The notes under the pieces were generated by a model. That model was not told the origin of the DNA. It saw only the letters and a list, made by a program, of their open reading frames with translations, and made no database searches. A DNA stretch of 42,925 nt from Phenylobacterium sp. (GTDB lineage: Bacteria; Pseudomonadota; Alphaproteobacteria; Caulobacterales; Caulobacteraceae). The DNA is taken from assembly GCF_025351295.1 (NCBI RefSeq), contig NZ_JANXWD010000164.1, forward strand, positions 1 to 42,925. Reading direction: 5' to 3'. The position numbers and the translations under genes are program-made. Each line of letters opens with the position of its first letter. The stretch's first letter is position 1. This document shows positions 1 to 7,607 of this stretch, piece by piece.

Positions 1-130
1 CCTCAATGGAATCGCCACGGCGATTGACGAACGGGAAGGGGTCGAGTTCGCCGACTTCAAAAACCGTCTCGATCAACCCGATTGCGATTCGACGCGCCGC
101 GTCGCTCGTTGACTTCTCCGCCGGCTTCAC
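1..130 (-). CDS. Possible 5' end of an unidentified gene running off the left edge
   Basis: Read on the minus strand from a GTG at 128-130, an open frame of 43 codons runs off the window. The translation begins MKPAEKSTSDAARRIA and continues with a mixed hydrophobic/acidic composition that looks like real protein. I do not recognise the family. No Shine-Dalgarno sequence precedes the GTG and the frame stays open further upstream, so the start is uncertain. The gene would be divergent from the receptor gene at 513, which would fit a regulator or an accessory gene, but nothing in the visible part proves that. Confidence 0.35.
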   Translation of the reverse strand, partial: MKPAEKSTSDAARRIAIGLIETVFEVGELDPFPFVNRRGDSIE

Positions 131-512
131 GTTTGTGCCAGCCGGCCGATGTAACAGAGCATCTCCTGTCCTGTAAACACGTTGCAGCGAAGACAGCAGC
201 AGATCGGACCGGGAATTCTCGTGCCGGCAACAAGGGACGTCGGGCGAATTGCCCGGCGACCGCTCCGGCTTACGGATCGCAAACGGCGCATACAAGTTTG
301 AGTTGTGTCTGTCCGATGAATTCACACGCTTTACTTGTTGAACGTTGGTTTTTGACACCTGTGACGTGACGTCGCGGTAGCCAGATATATTCTGCCGCTG
401 GCGGAGCGTTGTTCGTCATTTGCGTTGACGGCTTGCCGCGTCTGCTTCAGCTTCCCCTTTCGAAGCGCAGCCAATAGCGCTCACCAAAAAGAGACTGCGG
501 GGAGGCAGTTAC
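131..512. other. Intergenic region upstream of the TonB-dependent receptor gene
   Basis: About 380 bases without a convincing gene. The right half is AT-richer than the surroundings and presumably holds the receptor promoter. A TTGACA occurs at 352-357 and a TATATT at 386-391, but their 28-base spacing is too long for one sigma-70 promoter, so I do not pair them. A good ribosome binding site, GGGGAGG, lies at 499-505, seven bases before the receptor ATG. Confidence 0.5.
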
Positions 513-3125
513 ATGAAGTTCAAACATAGCCTTTTGGCGACCAGCGCCGTGCTGGCCGCCGCAATCAGCGCATCTTCCGCCCATGCCGCGGCCAGCGCGG
601 CGGCGTCGAACAACACCATCGAAGAGCTCGTGGTCACCGCCGAAAAGCGGGAACAGAGCCTGCAGGACGTGCCGGTGGCCGTCTCGGCCTTCACCTCGGA
701 GAAGCGGGACCTGGTCGGGATCAACACCGTCCAGGACATGACCAACTTCACGCCGGGCCTGCAGTACTCCACGCAGACCGACCGCATTTCGCTGCGCGGT
801 GTCGGACGCCTGAACAACTCCCACGCCGCCGACAGCTCGGTGGCCGTGTACTCCGACGGCATCTACACCACCTCGACGGTCCAGGCCGGCGAGACGCCGA
901 TCTTCATCGACCGGCTTGAGGTGCTGCGCGGCCCACAGGGCACGCTGTACGGCCGCAACTCCATCGGCGGCGCGATCAACGTGGTCTCCCGCAAGCCGAC
1001 CGAGCAGTTCTACGCCGAGGTCCGCGGCACCTACGCCAACTACGATCGCCGCCTGCTCGAGGCCGCGGTCTCCGGGCCGATCACCAACTGGCTGCAATTC
1101 CGCCTCGCCGGCAACTGGGAGAAGCAGACCGACGGCTGGTTCAAGAACATCAACGCCAAAGGCGGGCCCGACGAAGGCGGCATCATCGACCAGACCTTCC
1201 TCGAGGGTCAGTTGGCCGGCCAGTTCGGCGAGCACATCGAAGCGTTCCTCAAAGTCAGCCTGATCCATTGGGACAACGGCGGCGGCGGACCGGGCTCGCG
1301 CTCCAGCTATTCGCCCGCGCCGTACAACCTGGCCCAGCAGTCGCAGAGCAACAACCTGGTCCCCAACGCGGGCTTCGCCTACAGCGGCCTGGCGACCAAC
1401 GTGGTCAACAACGGTTGTAGCGGGGTCAACCCCGGCTCGCTCGACGAACGCAAGATCTGCGTCGACACCCCCGGGACGGTGCACCTGTCCAACACCATCG
1501 TGGTGGCCGCCAACCTCGTCTATCACGCGCACGGTTTCGACGTGAAATACATCACCGGCGGGACCAAGTATCACTACTTCCTGACCGGCGATCAGGACGG
1601 CACCGGGGTCACGTCGTACTCGACCTGCTATACCCTGTCGGCCGCGGCCCGTCCGGCGTGCCTGGCCGGCACGACCGCGCCGATCAACTATCCCAGCAAG
1701 TACGCCTTCGACTACCAGGAGAAGGAACAGTGGTATAGCCACGAGATCAACATCGTCTCGACCGGCGACGCGCCGTTCCAATACCTGGTCGGCGCCTACC
1801 TCTATCACGAAACCTACAGCCAGCCGGTCTTCACCATGCTGGAGAACGAAGCCCGCCTCGGCGGCTTCGTGGTCAACGCCGCCACCGGCGGCGCCGCGCC
1901 CAGCGATCCGCTGCGCCACATCTACGACGACCGCCCGCACCTGAACCTGCTGTCGAAGGCAATCTTCGGGCAGATCGACTGGGCGTTCATGCCGAAGTGG
2001 AAGACCACCCTGGGCATCCGCTACGGCGAGGACCACAAGCACGGCTTCGAAAGCACCCGGATCATCTTCGCCCCGGGCACGCTGAACGCCACCCTGCCGA
2101 TCGACGTCACGCCGGTGATCGGGCTGGCCGGCGGCAAGGGCGTCGTCTCGACGGTGTACAATTCGGCGACCGGCTTCAAGACCCGCTTCTACGATGACAA
2201 GTGGAAGGCGGTCACCGGCACGGCCGGCCTGCAGTTCAACCCGACCGAAGAGACCATGTTCTATGCCAAGTACAGCCGCGGCTATAAGGCCGGCGGCTTC
2301 CGGATCGGCATCGACACCTCGCTCGGCGCGGACCCGCGGACCGAGAAGGAGACGCTCAACTCCTACGAGTTCGGCCTGAAGACGACGATCAACCACAACC
2401 TGCAGATCGACGGCGATATCTTCTACTACGATTACAAGAACGCCCAGGTGCCGCTGTCGCAACCCTCGGCCACGGCCGGCGGCACGGCCAACTCGGTGCT
2501 GTTCAACGTGCCCAAGGCCCGTTCGATGGGCCTGGAGGTCGAGACGATCTGGCAGCCGATCGACAACCTGCAGATCCTGGCGAACTACTCCTATCTGGAC
2601 GCCGAGGTCCGCAAGGGTCTCGCGGTGGACGGGGCTGACTCCTGCGCCCAGGCGACGGGGGCCCGGCGTACGGTCGCCACGGCCGTCGCGGACGCCTTCT
2701 GCGGCGGGCCGCAGTACCTGCAGGACCTGAAGGGCAACAGCCTGCCGAACTCGGCCAAGCACCGGGTGACGCTGAACGGCAACTATACCTGGCGCTTCGA
2801 TCCGGGCAGCGTGACCGCCTCGGCCACCTATATCTGGCGCGGTCCGCAGTACGGCAGCATCTTCGACCGGTCCTACTACAAGGCCCCGTCGTTCGATCAG
2901 GTCGACGCGCGCCTGACCTTCAAGGCCAAGGGCGACAAGTTCACGGCGATCGCCTTCGCCAAGAACATCTTCGACACCAAGGGCTACGCGAACGGCACCC
3001 TCGCCAGCCGCCGCGCCGGCACGACCCCGACCCAGGCCGCCCTGACCGGCGTGTTCGGCCAGAGCTCGGCCTACGAACTGAACCCGCCGCGCACCTACGG
3101 CGTGGAACTGCAATACCGCTTCTAG
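513..3125 (+). CDS. TonB-dependent outer-membrane receptor
   Basis: A protein of 870 residues with an N-terminal signal peptide (about 1-26, ending SSAHAA). A TonB-box-like segment follows (EELVVTAEKREQ), then a plug domain with the typical LRGVGR and EVLRGPQGTLYGRNSIGGAIN-type region around residues 95-155. The rest is a beta-barrel ending in the canonical terminal phenylalanine (ELQYRF). Such receptors import siderophores, vitamins, carbohydrates or aromatic compounds across the outer membrane using energy from TonB-ExbBD. No neighbouring gene fixes the substrate. Caulobacteraceae carry many receptors of this subtype. The start is supported by a strong ribosome binding site. The gene is monocistronic, with its own terminator just downstream. 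Confidence 0.95.
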   Translation: MKFKHSLLATSAVLAAAISASSAHAAASAAASNNTIEELVVTAEKREQSLQDVPVAVSAFTSEKRDLVGINTVQDMTNFTPGLQYSTQTDRISLRGVGRLNNSHAADSSVAVYSDGIYTTSTVQAGETPIFIDRLEVLRGPQGTLYGRNSIGGAINVVSRKPTEQFYAEVRGTYANYDRRLLEAAVSGPITNWLQFRLAGNWEKQTDGWFKNINAKGGPDEGGIIDQTFLEGQLAGQFGEHIEAFLKVSLIHWDNGGGGPGSRSSYSPAPYNLAQQSQSNNLVPNAGFAYSGLATNVVNNGCSGVNPGSLDERKICVDTPGTVHLSNTIVVAANLVYHAHGFDVKYITGGTKYHYFLTGDQDGTGVTSYSTCYTLSAAARPACLAGTTAPINYPSKYAFDYQEKEQWYSHEINIVSTGDAPFQYLVGAYLYHETYSQPVFTMLENEARLGGFVVNAATGGAAPSDPLRHIYDDRPHLNLLSKAIFGQIDWAFMPKWKTTLGIRYGEDHKHGFESTRIIFAPGTLNATLPIDVTPVIGLAGGKGVVSTVYNSATGFKTRFYDDKWKAVTGTAGLQFNPTEETMFYAKYSRGYKAGGFRIGIDTSLGADPRTEKETLNSYEFGLKTTINHNLQIDGDIFYYDYKNAQVPLSQPSATAGGTANSVLFNVPKARSMGLEVETIWQPIDNLQILANYSYLDAEVRKGLAVDGADSCAQATGARRTVATAVADAFCGGPQYLQDLKGNSLPNSAKHRVTLNGNYTWRFDPGSVTASATYIWRGPQYGSIFDRSYYKAPSFDQVDARLTFKAKGDKFTAIAFAKNIFDTKGYANGTLASRRAGTTPTQAALTGVFGQSSAYELNPPRTYGVELQYRF

Positions 3126-3146
3126 CCAGCGGCCAGACCAACGAGG

Positions 3147-3178
3147 GGGCGCTCCGCCGCGAGGCGGGGCGCCCTTTT
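3147..3178 (+). terminator. Rho-independent terminator of the TonB receptor gene
   Basis: A 12-bp GC-rich stem (3147-3158 with 3163-3174, one G-U pair) closes a GCGA tetraloop and is followed directly by TTTT at 3175-3178. It lies 21 bases after the receptor stop codon. The run of A needed for a minus-strand terminator is absent, so it should act on the plus strand only. Confidence 0.85.
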
Positions 3179-3192
3179 CGTTGGGTGAAGGG

Positions 3193-3585
3193 TCATTGGG
3201 TGGCGTATTCGACGCCCTCGATCCGAGCTGTCCAGGCGGCCTCGAACGTGGGCGTCCAGTCGACGCCCAACAGCTCGCGGCAGGTCTCCAGGACGATCCA
3301 GAAGAAGCGGTCGAAGACCTCGTTCGGTGTGCCGAACCCGTCGTGGTTGACCCGCTCGGCCCGGACCAGGTTCGCCTGATACGGCCCACCGGGGTCCATC
3401 AGGCAGTCGAAGACCATGGTCAGCATCTCGGCGCGGATGGCGCCGGAGACATCGCGGCAGAAGCGCGCCTCGGTTTCCGGGAACTCGGCGAACAGCCGGG
3501 CATAGATCTGCGGGGCCGGATCGCCGGCGCGCTCGACGACCAGCTCCAGGGACCGCGCAATCGGATCGACCGGCTCGACGCTCAA
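3193..3585 (-). CDS. Single-domain globin-like haem protein
   Basis: A protein of 130 residues, the size of a single-domain bacterial globin. The segment RLFAEFPETEARF (30-42) matches the C/CD region with its conserved Phe. VNHDGFG (79-85) supplies the probable proximal (F8) histidine, His81. The segment from there to WTPTFEAAW looks like helices G and H. Members bind O2 or NO through haem and often work in NO detoxification or oxygen sensing. The start appears to be TTG, since the frame has no ATG or GTG between the upstream gene's stop and this point. It lies 34 bases downstream of the glutathione peroxidase gene on the same strand, so the two are probably co-transcribed, which suggests an oxidative or nitrosative stress role. 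Identification rests on motif pattern, not on alignment. Confidence 0.7.
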   Translation of the reverse strand: MSVEPVDPIARSLELVVERAGDPAPQIYARLFAEFPETEARFCRDVSGAIRAEMLTMVFDCLMDPGGPYQANLVRAERVNHDGFGTPNEVFDRFFWIVLETCRELLGVDWTPTFEAAWTARIEGVEYATQ

Positions 3586-3619
3586 CTGGAACCTGCGCTC
3601 CCCGGCTCCTGGCCGCAGC

Positions 3620-4096
3620 CTAAAGCGCGCCCTCGATCGCCGCGACGAGGCCGGCGTCGTTGGGCTCGGTGCGCGGGCCGAAGGCCTGCAGGGCCTCGCC
3701 GTGCTTGCCGATCAGGATCTTGTGGAAGTTCCAGACCGGGACGGCCGGCTCGCCCAGCTCGGCGGCGGCCCACTTGTAGAACGGGTGCGCGCCGGCGTCC
3801 TTCACATCGACCTTGGCGGTCATCGGGAAATCGATGCCGAAGGTGGTGCTGCAGAAGGTCTGGATCTCGGCCTCGGTCCCCGGCTCCTGGCCCATGAACT
3901 GGTTGCAGGGCACGCCCAGCACCACCAGGCCCTGGTCCTTGTACTGCGAGTAGAGCTGCTCCAGCCCGTTGTACTGCGGGGTCAGGCCGCACTTGGACGC
4001 GGTGTTCACCACCAGCACGACCTTGTCCTCGAAGGTGGTCAGCGGCAGGGGCTGGCCGTCGATGGAATCGAACCCGAAGTCGTAGGCGCTGGACAT
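3620..4096 (-). CDS. Glutathione peroxidase (cysteine type)
   Basis: A thioredoxin-fold peroxidase of 158 residues. The peroxidatic Cys36 lies in NTASKCGLTPQY. Gln70 is in CNQFMGQEPG, and Trp122 and Asn123 are in VWNFHK, completing the Cys-Gln-Trp-Asn tetrad of the family. A second cysteine (Cys82, after IQTF) sits where thioredoxin-dependent members have a resolving cysteine. It reduces hydrogen peroxide and organic hydroperoxides in the cytosol or periphery; the reductant is probably thioredoxin, as in most bacterial Cys-GPx (family knowledge). The ATG at 4096 is chosen over an upstream TTG because GGGAGG lies six bases before it. The globin-like gene follows 34 bases downstream. Confidence 0.93.
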   Translation of the reverse strand: MSSAYDFGFDSIDGQPLPLTTFEDKVVLVVNTASKCGLTPQYNGLEQLYSQYKDQGLVVLGVPCNQFMGQEPGTEAEIQTFCSTTFGIDFPMTAKVDVKDAGAHPFYKWAAAELGEPAVPVWNFHKILIGKHGEALQAFGPRTEPNDAGLVAAIEGAL

Positions 4097-4222
4097 GGAA
4101 GACCTCCCTGGATGTGGCCGCTGCACGCTAGAGCCTTTCTGGCTCAAGTGGAATCACCTGAACCGTCGGGGGAGGTCGCGTGGCAGGGCTGGGATCGACC
4201 CGCCGTTGATCGGCAGACCGTC

Positions 4223-5488
4223 TCAGTCCTGCTCGGCGGCCCGGCCGAGGCGCTGCAGCAGGTGGAAGACGGCGACCACCACGAAGCCGATGCCGGCCAG
4301 CCCCGCGAGCCAGGCGACGATCATCGGGGTCAGCACGCCGCCGGCCGGCGCCGAGCGCGCGTTCAGGCCCCAGAAGATGCCGAAGCCGAAGAAGGCCAGG
4401 CCAAACAGCGCCAGCGCCAGGTCCCACGCCACCGAGGCCTCGCGCCTGGCCGGTGGCGGGCGATTGCGGGCGGGGATGAATTCGGACGGCGCGATCTCCA
4501 CCTCGACGTGCGGCGCCGGCGGGTCGTCCTGCCGCTCGCGCATCGGGGCCTGGGGGATCTCCAGCCCGGCGTCGGCCTGGGTCGCGGGTTCGACAGCGGC
4601 CGGTTCCGGCGCAGCCTGCACTGGCTGGGGCTCGGCTTCAGGTTCCACCTCGGCCACTGGATCCGGCTCCGGGTCGGGCCAATCCCTGGGCCAGTCCTCG
4701 GGCGGGCGCAGGTCGACGTTCGGGGCGAACGCCTCGGGCTCGATTTCCGCCGGCGTCGGCTCCGGCGCGGCTTCTGGCTCCACGCCGGGGTCGGCGAACA
4801 GCGACTCGAGCCGCCCGGCCACGGCCTCCGCCGCCGCGGTCACGGCCGGGACGGGGTCCGGAACCCGCTCCGGCCGAGGTTCGTCGTCAGGGAAGGCTTC
4901 GCGCCGTGCCGTGACCCGATCGCCCTCCATGGAGGCGCGCACCTCGACCGGGCGGCGCATGGGCACCAGGTCCAGGGCGTCCAGGTCGATCAGCGGGCGC
5001 AGCAGCGGTGACGGCGCGGCCACCCAGACGCCGTCGTCGGGGGTCAGGAACAGCGCCTTCTCGGCCGCGCGGCGGCGCACCAGGGCGTCGACCACGATGC
5101 GCTCGCCCTCGAACTCAGCCTTGCGCCACAGCTCCATGGCGCAGGCCGCCTGCACCGCGGCCCCGGCGTTCAGGCGCTTGAGCACCTGGCTGCGGCGGAA
5201 ATTGTCCAGGCCGACGTTGAAGGCGAAGCTGCACAGCGCGTCGAACTGGTTCTGGCTGAGCGGGGCGAAAGTCTGCTCGTTGATCGCGTGCTGCACGGCG
5301 ATCAGGTCGTAGACCAGCAGGGCCTCGGCGTCGGTCTGGCAGACCTCGGCGCCTTCGCGGGCGGTCAGCGTATGCCCATAGCCGATCGTCCAGCGGCCAT
5401 CCGGCAGCTGGGCGGCGTGTCGGCGGTGACCCTCGAACCGTTCGATCAGTTCGATGGCCACCCGGGAAACGCGGTGGCGCGACAGCAT
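4223..5488 (-). CDS. GH24 lysozyme-like protein with C-terminal membrane hairpin
   Basis: A protein of 421 residues in three parts. Residues 1-150 resemble phage-type lysozyme (glycoside hydrolase family 24): the catalytic-Glu region IERFEGHR is followed by GRWTIGYGHTLT and later by LSQNQFDALCSFAFNVG. Residues about 165-345 are a low-complexity Pro/Ala/Glu-rich linker. Residues about 353-374 and 385-410 are two hydrophobic membrane segments ending in a short charged tail. GH24 enzymes cut the glycan strands of peptidoglycan. There is no N-terminal signal peptide, so how the catalytic domain would reach the periplasm is unclear. The ATG at 5488 is preferred to a TTG six codons upstream. The neighbours are housekeeping genes, not phage genes, so this is not an obvious prophage remnant. 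Confidence 0.85.
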   Translation of the reverse strand: MLSRHRVSRVAIELIERFEGHRRHAAQLPDGRWTIGYGHTLTAREGAEVCQTDAEALLVYDLIAVQHAINEQTFAPLSQNQFDALCSFAFNVGLDNFRRSQVLKRLNAGAAVQAACAMELWRKAEFEGERIVVDALVRRRAAEKALFLTPDDGVWVAAPSPLLRPLIDLDALDLVPMRRPVEVRASMEGDRVTARREAFPDDEPRPERVPDPVPAVTAAAEAVAGRLESLFADPGVEPEAAPEPTPAEIEPEAFAPNVDLRPPEDWPRDWPDPEPDPVAEVEPEAEPQPVQAAPEPAAVEPATQADAGLEIPQAPMRERQDDPPAPHVEVEIAPSEFIPARNRPPPARREASVAWDLALALFGLAFFGFGIFWGLNARSAPAGGVLTPMIVAWLAGLAGIGFVVVAVFHLLQRLGRAAEQD

Positions 5489-5558
5489 GGCCCCGATTTG
5501 TCCCAAAACGGCACGGGCGAAAGACGCCCGGTCAGGCCCGGCGCAAACCTAGCGCCAG

Positions 5559-6974
5559 TTACAGCAGGATGAGGGCAGCGATACCCAAAAGTGCAAGGAA
5601 TCCGAAGAAGTCGGTCATGAAAGTCACAACGACGGATGATGAAACCGCGGGGTCCCGGCCCAGCCGGTCCAGCACGATGGGGGCGACGATGCCGCCCAGC
5701 GCGGCCACGAACAGGTTGGCCACCACCGCCAGCCCGACGCAGAGCGACAGCCGGATGTCGTGCCACCACAGGAAGGTGCCGATCCCCAGCATCAGGCCCA
5801 CCGCCGTGCCGTTGAACAGCCCGACGGTCAGCTCCCGGCCGACGATGCGCATGGCGTTGTGGGCGTTCAGCTCCTTGCTGGCGATGGCGCGCACCGCCAC
5901 CGTCAGCGCCTGGGTGCCGGCGTTGCCGCCCAAGGACGAAACGATGGGCATCAGGATGGCCAGCGCCACCAGCTTGGCGATCTCGGCCTGGAAGGCGCCG
6001 ATCACCGTCACCGCCAGGGCCTCGGTCAGCAGGTTGATCAGCAGCCACGGCAGGCGCGAGCGGATGATCCCGACGATGTCGGCGTCGCGGCCGGCGTCGG
6101 ACACCCCGGCCAGGGCCAGGATGTCTTCCTCGCTCTCGTCCTGGATGACGCCGACGATGTCGTCGACGGTGATCTGGCCCACCAGCCGCCCGCCGGGATC
6201 GACCACCGGGGCGGAGATCAGGTGGTACTTGTCGAAGATGTAGGCGACCTCTTCCTGGTCCAGGTCGACGGTGATCTCGTTCACCGGCTCCATGATCTGA
6301 GCCAGCGGAGTCTGGCGGCCCACCCGCAGGAGCTGGCTGACCGGCACGGCGCCGACCGGCTTGTAGCTGGGGTCGACCACATAGATGTCGAAGAACAGCT
6401 CGGGCAGGTCGTCGGCTTCCTTGCGGAAGTGGTCGATGGCCTGGCCGACGGTCCAGAACTGCGGCGCGGCGACGAACTCGCGCTGCATGAGCCGGCCGGC
6501 GGTCTCCTCCCCATAGGCGAGGGTGGTCTCGATGGCCGCCCGCTCCTGCTCGGGCATGGCGGCCATGACCTCGGCGCGCTTGTCGTCCTCCAGGTCGTCG
6601 ACGACGTCGGCGGCATCGTCGGAATCCATCTCGCCGATGGCCTTGGCGAGCGTCGCGGAGGGCACGTGCTCCAGCACGTCCTCGCGGATCTCGCTGTCCA
6701 GTTCGGAGAGAATCTCGGCCAGGGTTTCCGGGTCGAGGTGGGGGATCAGCTCCTCGCGGTCGCCGGCCGACAGGAAGCCCATCAGGTCGGCCACATCGGC
6801 GGGATGCAGAGCGCTCAGCAGCTCGCGCAGCCGCTCGGTGTCGCCCCGGTCCAGGGCGTCGGCGACGTCGGAGACGAACTCCGGGTTCAGCGCATAGTCG
6901 TCGTCGAGGGCGAGGTCTTCGAGGTCTTCGTCCACTTCGAGCACATCGGTGAGGTCGTCCGTTTCGCGGCTCAT
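5559..6974 (-). CDS. mgtE: Magnesium transporter MgtE
   Basis: A protein of 471 residues with the full MgtE layout. An acidic leader is followed by the helical MgtE_N domain (about 40-150), which is rich in DPETLAEIL- and DSDDAADVV-type repeats. Two CBS domains follow (about 150-275). Five membrane helices complete it, with the family signature PIVSSLGGNAGTQ, whose Gly/Asn/Thr residues line the pore. The family forms a dimeric Mg2+ channel in the inner membrane, gated by Mg2+ bound between the N and CBS domains. The start has GGGAGG eight bases upstream. The 140-base leader between it and the GIY-YIG gene shows no recognisable Mg2+ riboswitch. Confidence 0.96.
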   Translation of the reverse strand: MSRETDDLTDVLEVDEDLEDLALDDDYALNPEFVSDVADALDRGDTERLRELLSALHPADVADLMGFLSAGDREELIPHLDPETLAEILSELDSEIREDVLEHVPSATLAKAIGEMDSDDAADVVDDLEDDKRAEVMAAMPEQERAAIETTLAYGEETAGRLMQREFVAAPQFWTVGQAIDHFRKEADDLPELFFDIYVVDPSYKPVGAVPVSQLLRVGRQTPLAQIMEPVNEITVDLDQEEVAYIFDKYHLISAPVVDPGGRLVGQITVDDIVGVIQDESEEDILALAGVSDAGRDADIVGIIRSRLPWLLINLLTEALAVTVIGAFQAEIAKLVALAILMPIVSSLGGNAGTQALTVAVRAIASKELNAHNAMRIVGRELTVGLFNGTAVGLMLGIGTFLWWHDIRLSLCVGLAVVANLFVAALGGIVAPIVLDRLGRDPAVSSSVVVTFMTDFFGFLALLGIAALILL

Positions 6975-7114
6975 GCGGACCTCCCTCGATTATGTGCCGA
7001 CGGCTTTGCTCAATCCTGAAGAGATCGGCGACCGCCAATCGCTCATGATTCTCACCAAGGATAGTCGATTCGTCGCCTCGAGACCGATTCAACCCGAGCG
7101 ACGAGAGATTCGGA

Positions 7115-7363
7115 TCACATCGGCCAAAGCCGCTTGCGAGCGAAAGCGTGGCCCGAACCGGATTTCAGGTACGTCTCGAAGGACTCTGCCTGAGTTCGCT
7201 CTGAAAACGCGACATAGGTGACAACCTTCCACGGCCAATACTTCGACGTGTGGGGAGATTTGCCGCCGTTGTGATCGACCAGCCGAGCCTGGAGGTCCGA
7301 CGTGACGCCAACGTAGCGCTTGGACGGGCTCCCAAGGCTCTCAAGGAAGCAGACGTAGTGCAG
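7115..7363 (-). CDS. Small GIY-YIG nuclease-domain protein with an apparent CTG start
   Basis: An 82-residue open frame on the minus strand begins LHYVCFLESLG and continues with KRYVGVTSDLQARL. It keeps a conserved NGGKSPHTSKYWPW segment, a Glu in AESFETYLKSGSG, and ends FARKRLWPM. This is the complete UvrC-type GIY-YIG fold of small URI-like nucleases, with Tyr, Arg and Glu of the active site in place. There is no ATG, GTG or TTG between the in-frame TAG stop upstream and the first domain codon. A CTG at 7361-7363 lies six bases after GGGAG and is the natural start, unless the original ATG has decayed. It lies downstream of tRNA-Leu and of two palindromes on the same strand. Biological role unknown; nuclease activity is inferred from the fold. 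Confidence 0.75.
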   Translation of the reverse strand: MHYVCFLESLGSPSKRYVGVTSDLQARLVDHNGGKSPHTSKYWPWKVVTYVAFSERTQAESFETYLKSGSGHAFARKRLWPM

Positions 7364-7381
7364 TTGGGTCTCCCGGCGAAC

Positions 7382-7409
7382 GCCCTGCTACGCCAAGGCT
7401 TCGCAGGGC
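7382..7409. repeat. Imperfect palindrome, copy 1
   Basis: Arms 7382-7394 and 7397-7409 pair as GCCCTGC/GCAGGGC and GCC/GGC around a three-base internal mismatch (TAC opposite TTC). The layout is the same as copy 2 at 7441-7469. It lies just upstream of the GIY-YIG gene on the minus strand. Confidence 0.6.
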
Positions 7410-7440
7410 ATCCTGCCTCGCCACGATATTCTGAACCTGG

Positions 7441-7469
7441 TCCTGCGAAGCCCGAAGGGCGAAGCAGGA
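7441..7469. repeat. Imperfect palindrome, copy 2, abutting the tRNA-Leu 3' end
   Basis: Arms 7441-7453 and 7457-7469 pair as TCCTGC/GCAGGA and GCCC/GGGC, separated by a GAA/GAA internal mismatch and closed by a GAA loop. It starts immediately after the CCA end of the tRNA on the minus strand. It could act as a processing or termination hairpin, but has no T-run. A third partial copy (TCCTGCCTCGCC) lies at 7411-7422. Confidence 0.6.
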
Positions 7470-7554
7470 TGGTGCGGTCGAGAAGACTCGAACTTCCACG
7501 GGTTGCCCCACAGCGACCTCAACGCTGCGCGTCTACCAATTCCGCCACGACCGC
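7470..7554 (-). tRNA. tRNA-Leu (anticodon GAG)
   Basis: 85 bases on the minus strand. The 7-bp acceptor stem GCGGTCG/CGACCGC is followed by A and an encoded CCA. The D-arm contains AATTGGTAGACGC. The anticodon stem-loop CAGCG-TTGAGGT-CGCTG gives anticodon GAG. A long class II variable arm (TGGGGCAACCCG) and the T-arm with GTTCGAGTC follow. The long variable arm and the anticodon both indicate leucine. Confidence 0.96.
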
Positions 7555-7563
7555 GCGTGGTGA

Positions 7564-7588
7564 GGCGGGGCAGTTAGCAAACCCCGCC
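7564..7588. other. GC-rich hairpin between fliN and tRNA-Leu
   Basis: GGCGGGG (7564-7570) pairs perfectly with CCCCGCC (7582-7588) around an 11-base loop. It lies between the end of the minus-strand fliN-type gene and the 5' end of the tRNA. It may end fliN transcription or protect the tRNA precursor, but no T-run follows on either strand. Confidence 0.35.
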
Positions 7589-7607
7589 GGCTTTGGGAAG
7601 GGTAGGC

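Noticed and set aside
82..369. A 95-codon plus-strand frame upstream of the receptor
   Set aside because: No ribosome binding site, atypical composition and no motif; overlaps a more protein-like frame on the other strand.
352..391. TTGACA/TATATT pair as the receptor promoter
   Set aside because: The spacing is 28 bases, outside the range of a single sigma-70 promoter.
447..3389. A 980-codon minus-strand open frame across the TonB receptor gene
   Set aside because: It is antisense to a clearly recognisable receptor, with low-complexity Arg/Gly/Val composition and no known motif. High GC content leaves stop-free shadow frames.
4223..5488. Prophage remnant suggested by the phage-type lysozyme domain
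   Set aside because: Neighbours are housekeeping genes, there is no integrase, holin or capsid gene, and the protein has a long host-like linker and membrane tail.
6975..7114. Magnesium riboswitch (M-box or mgtA-type) upstream of mgtE
   Set aside because: The 140-base leader has no recognisable M-box sequence or architecture.
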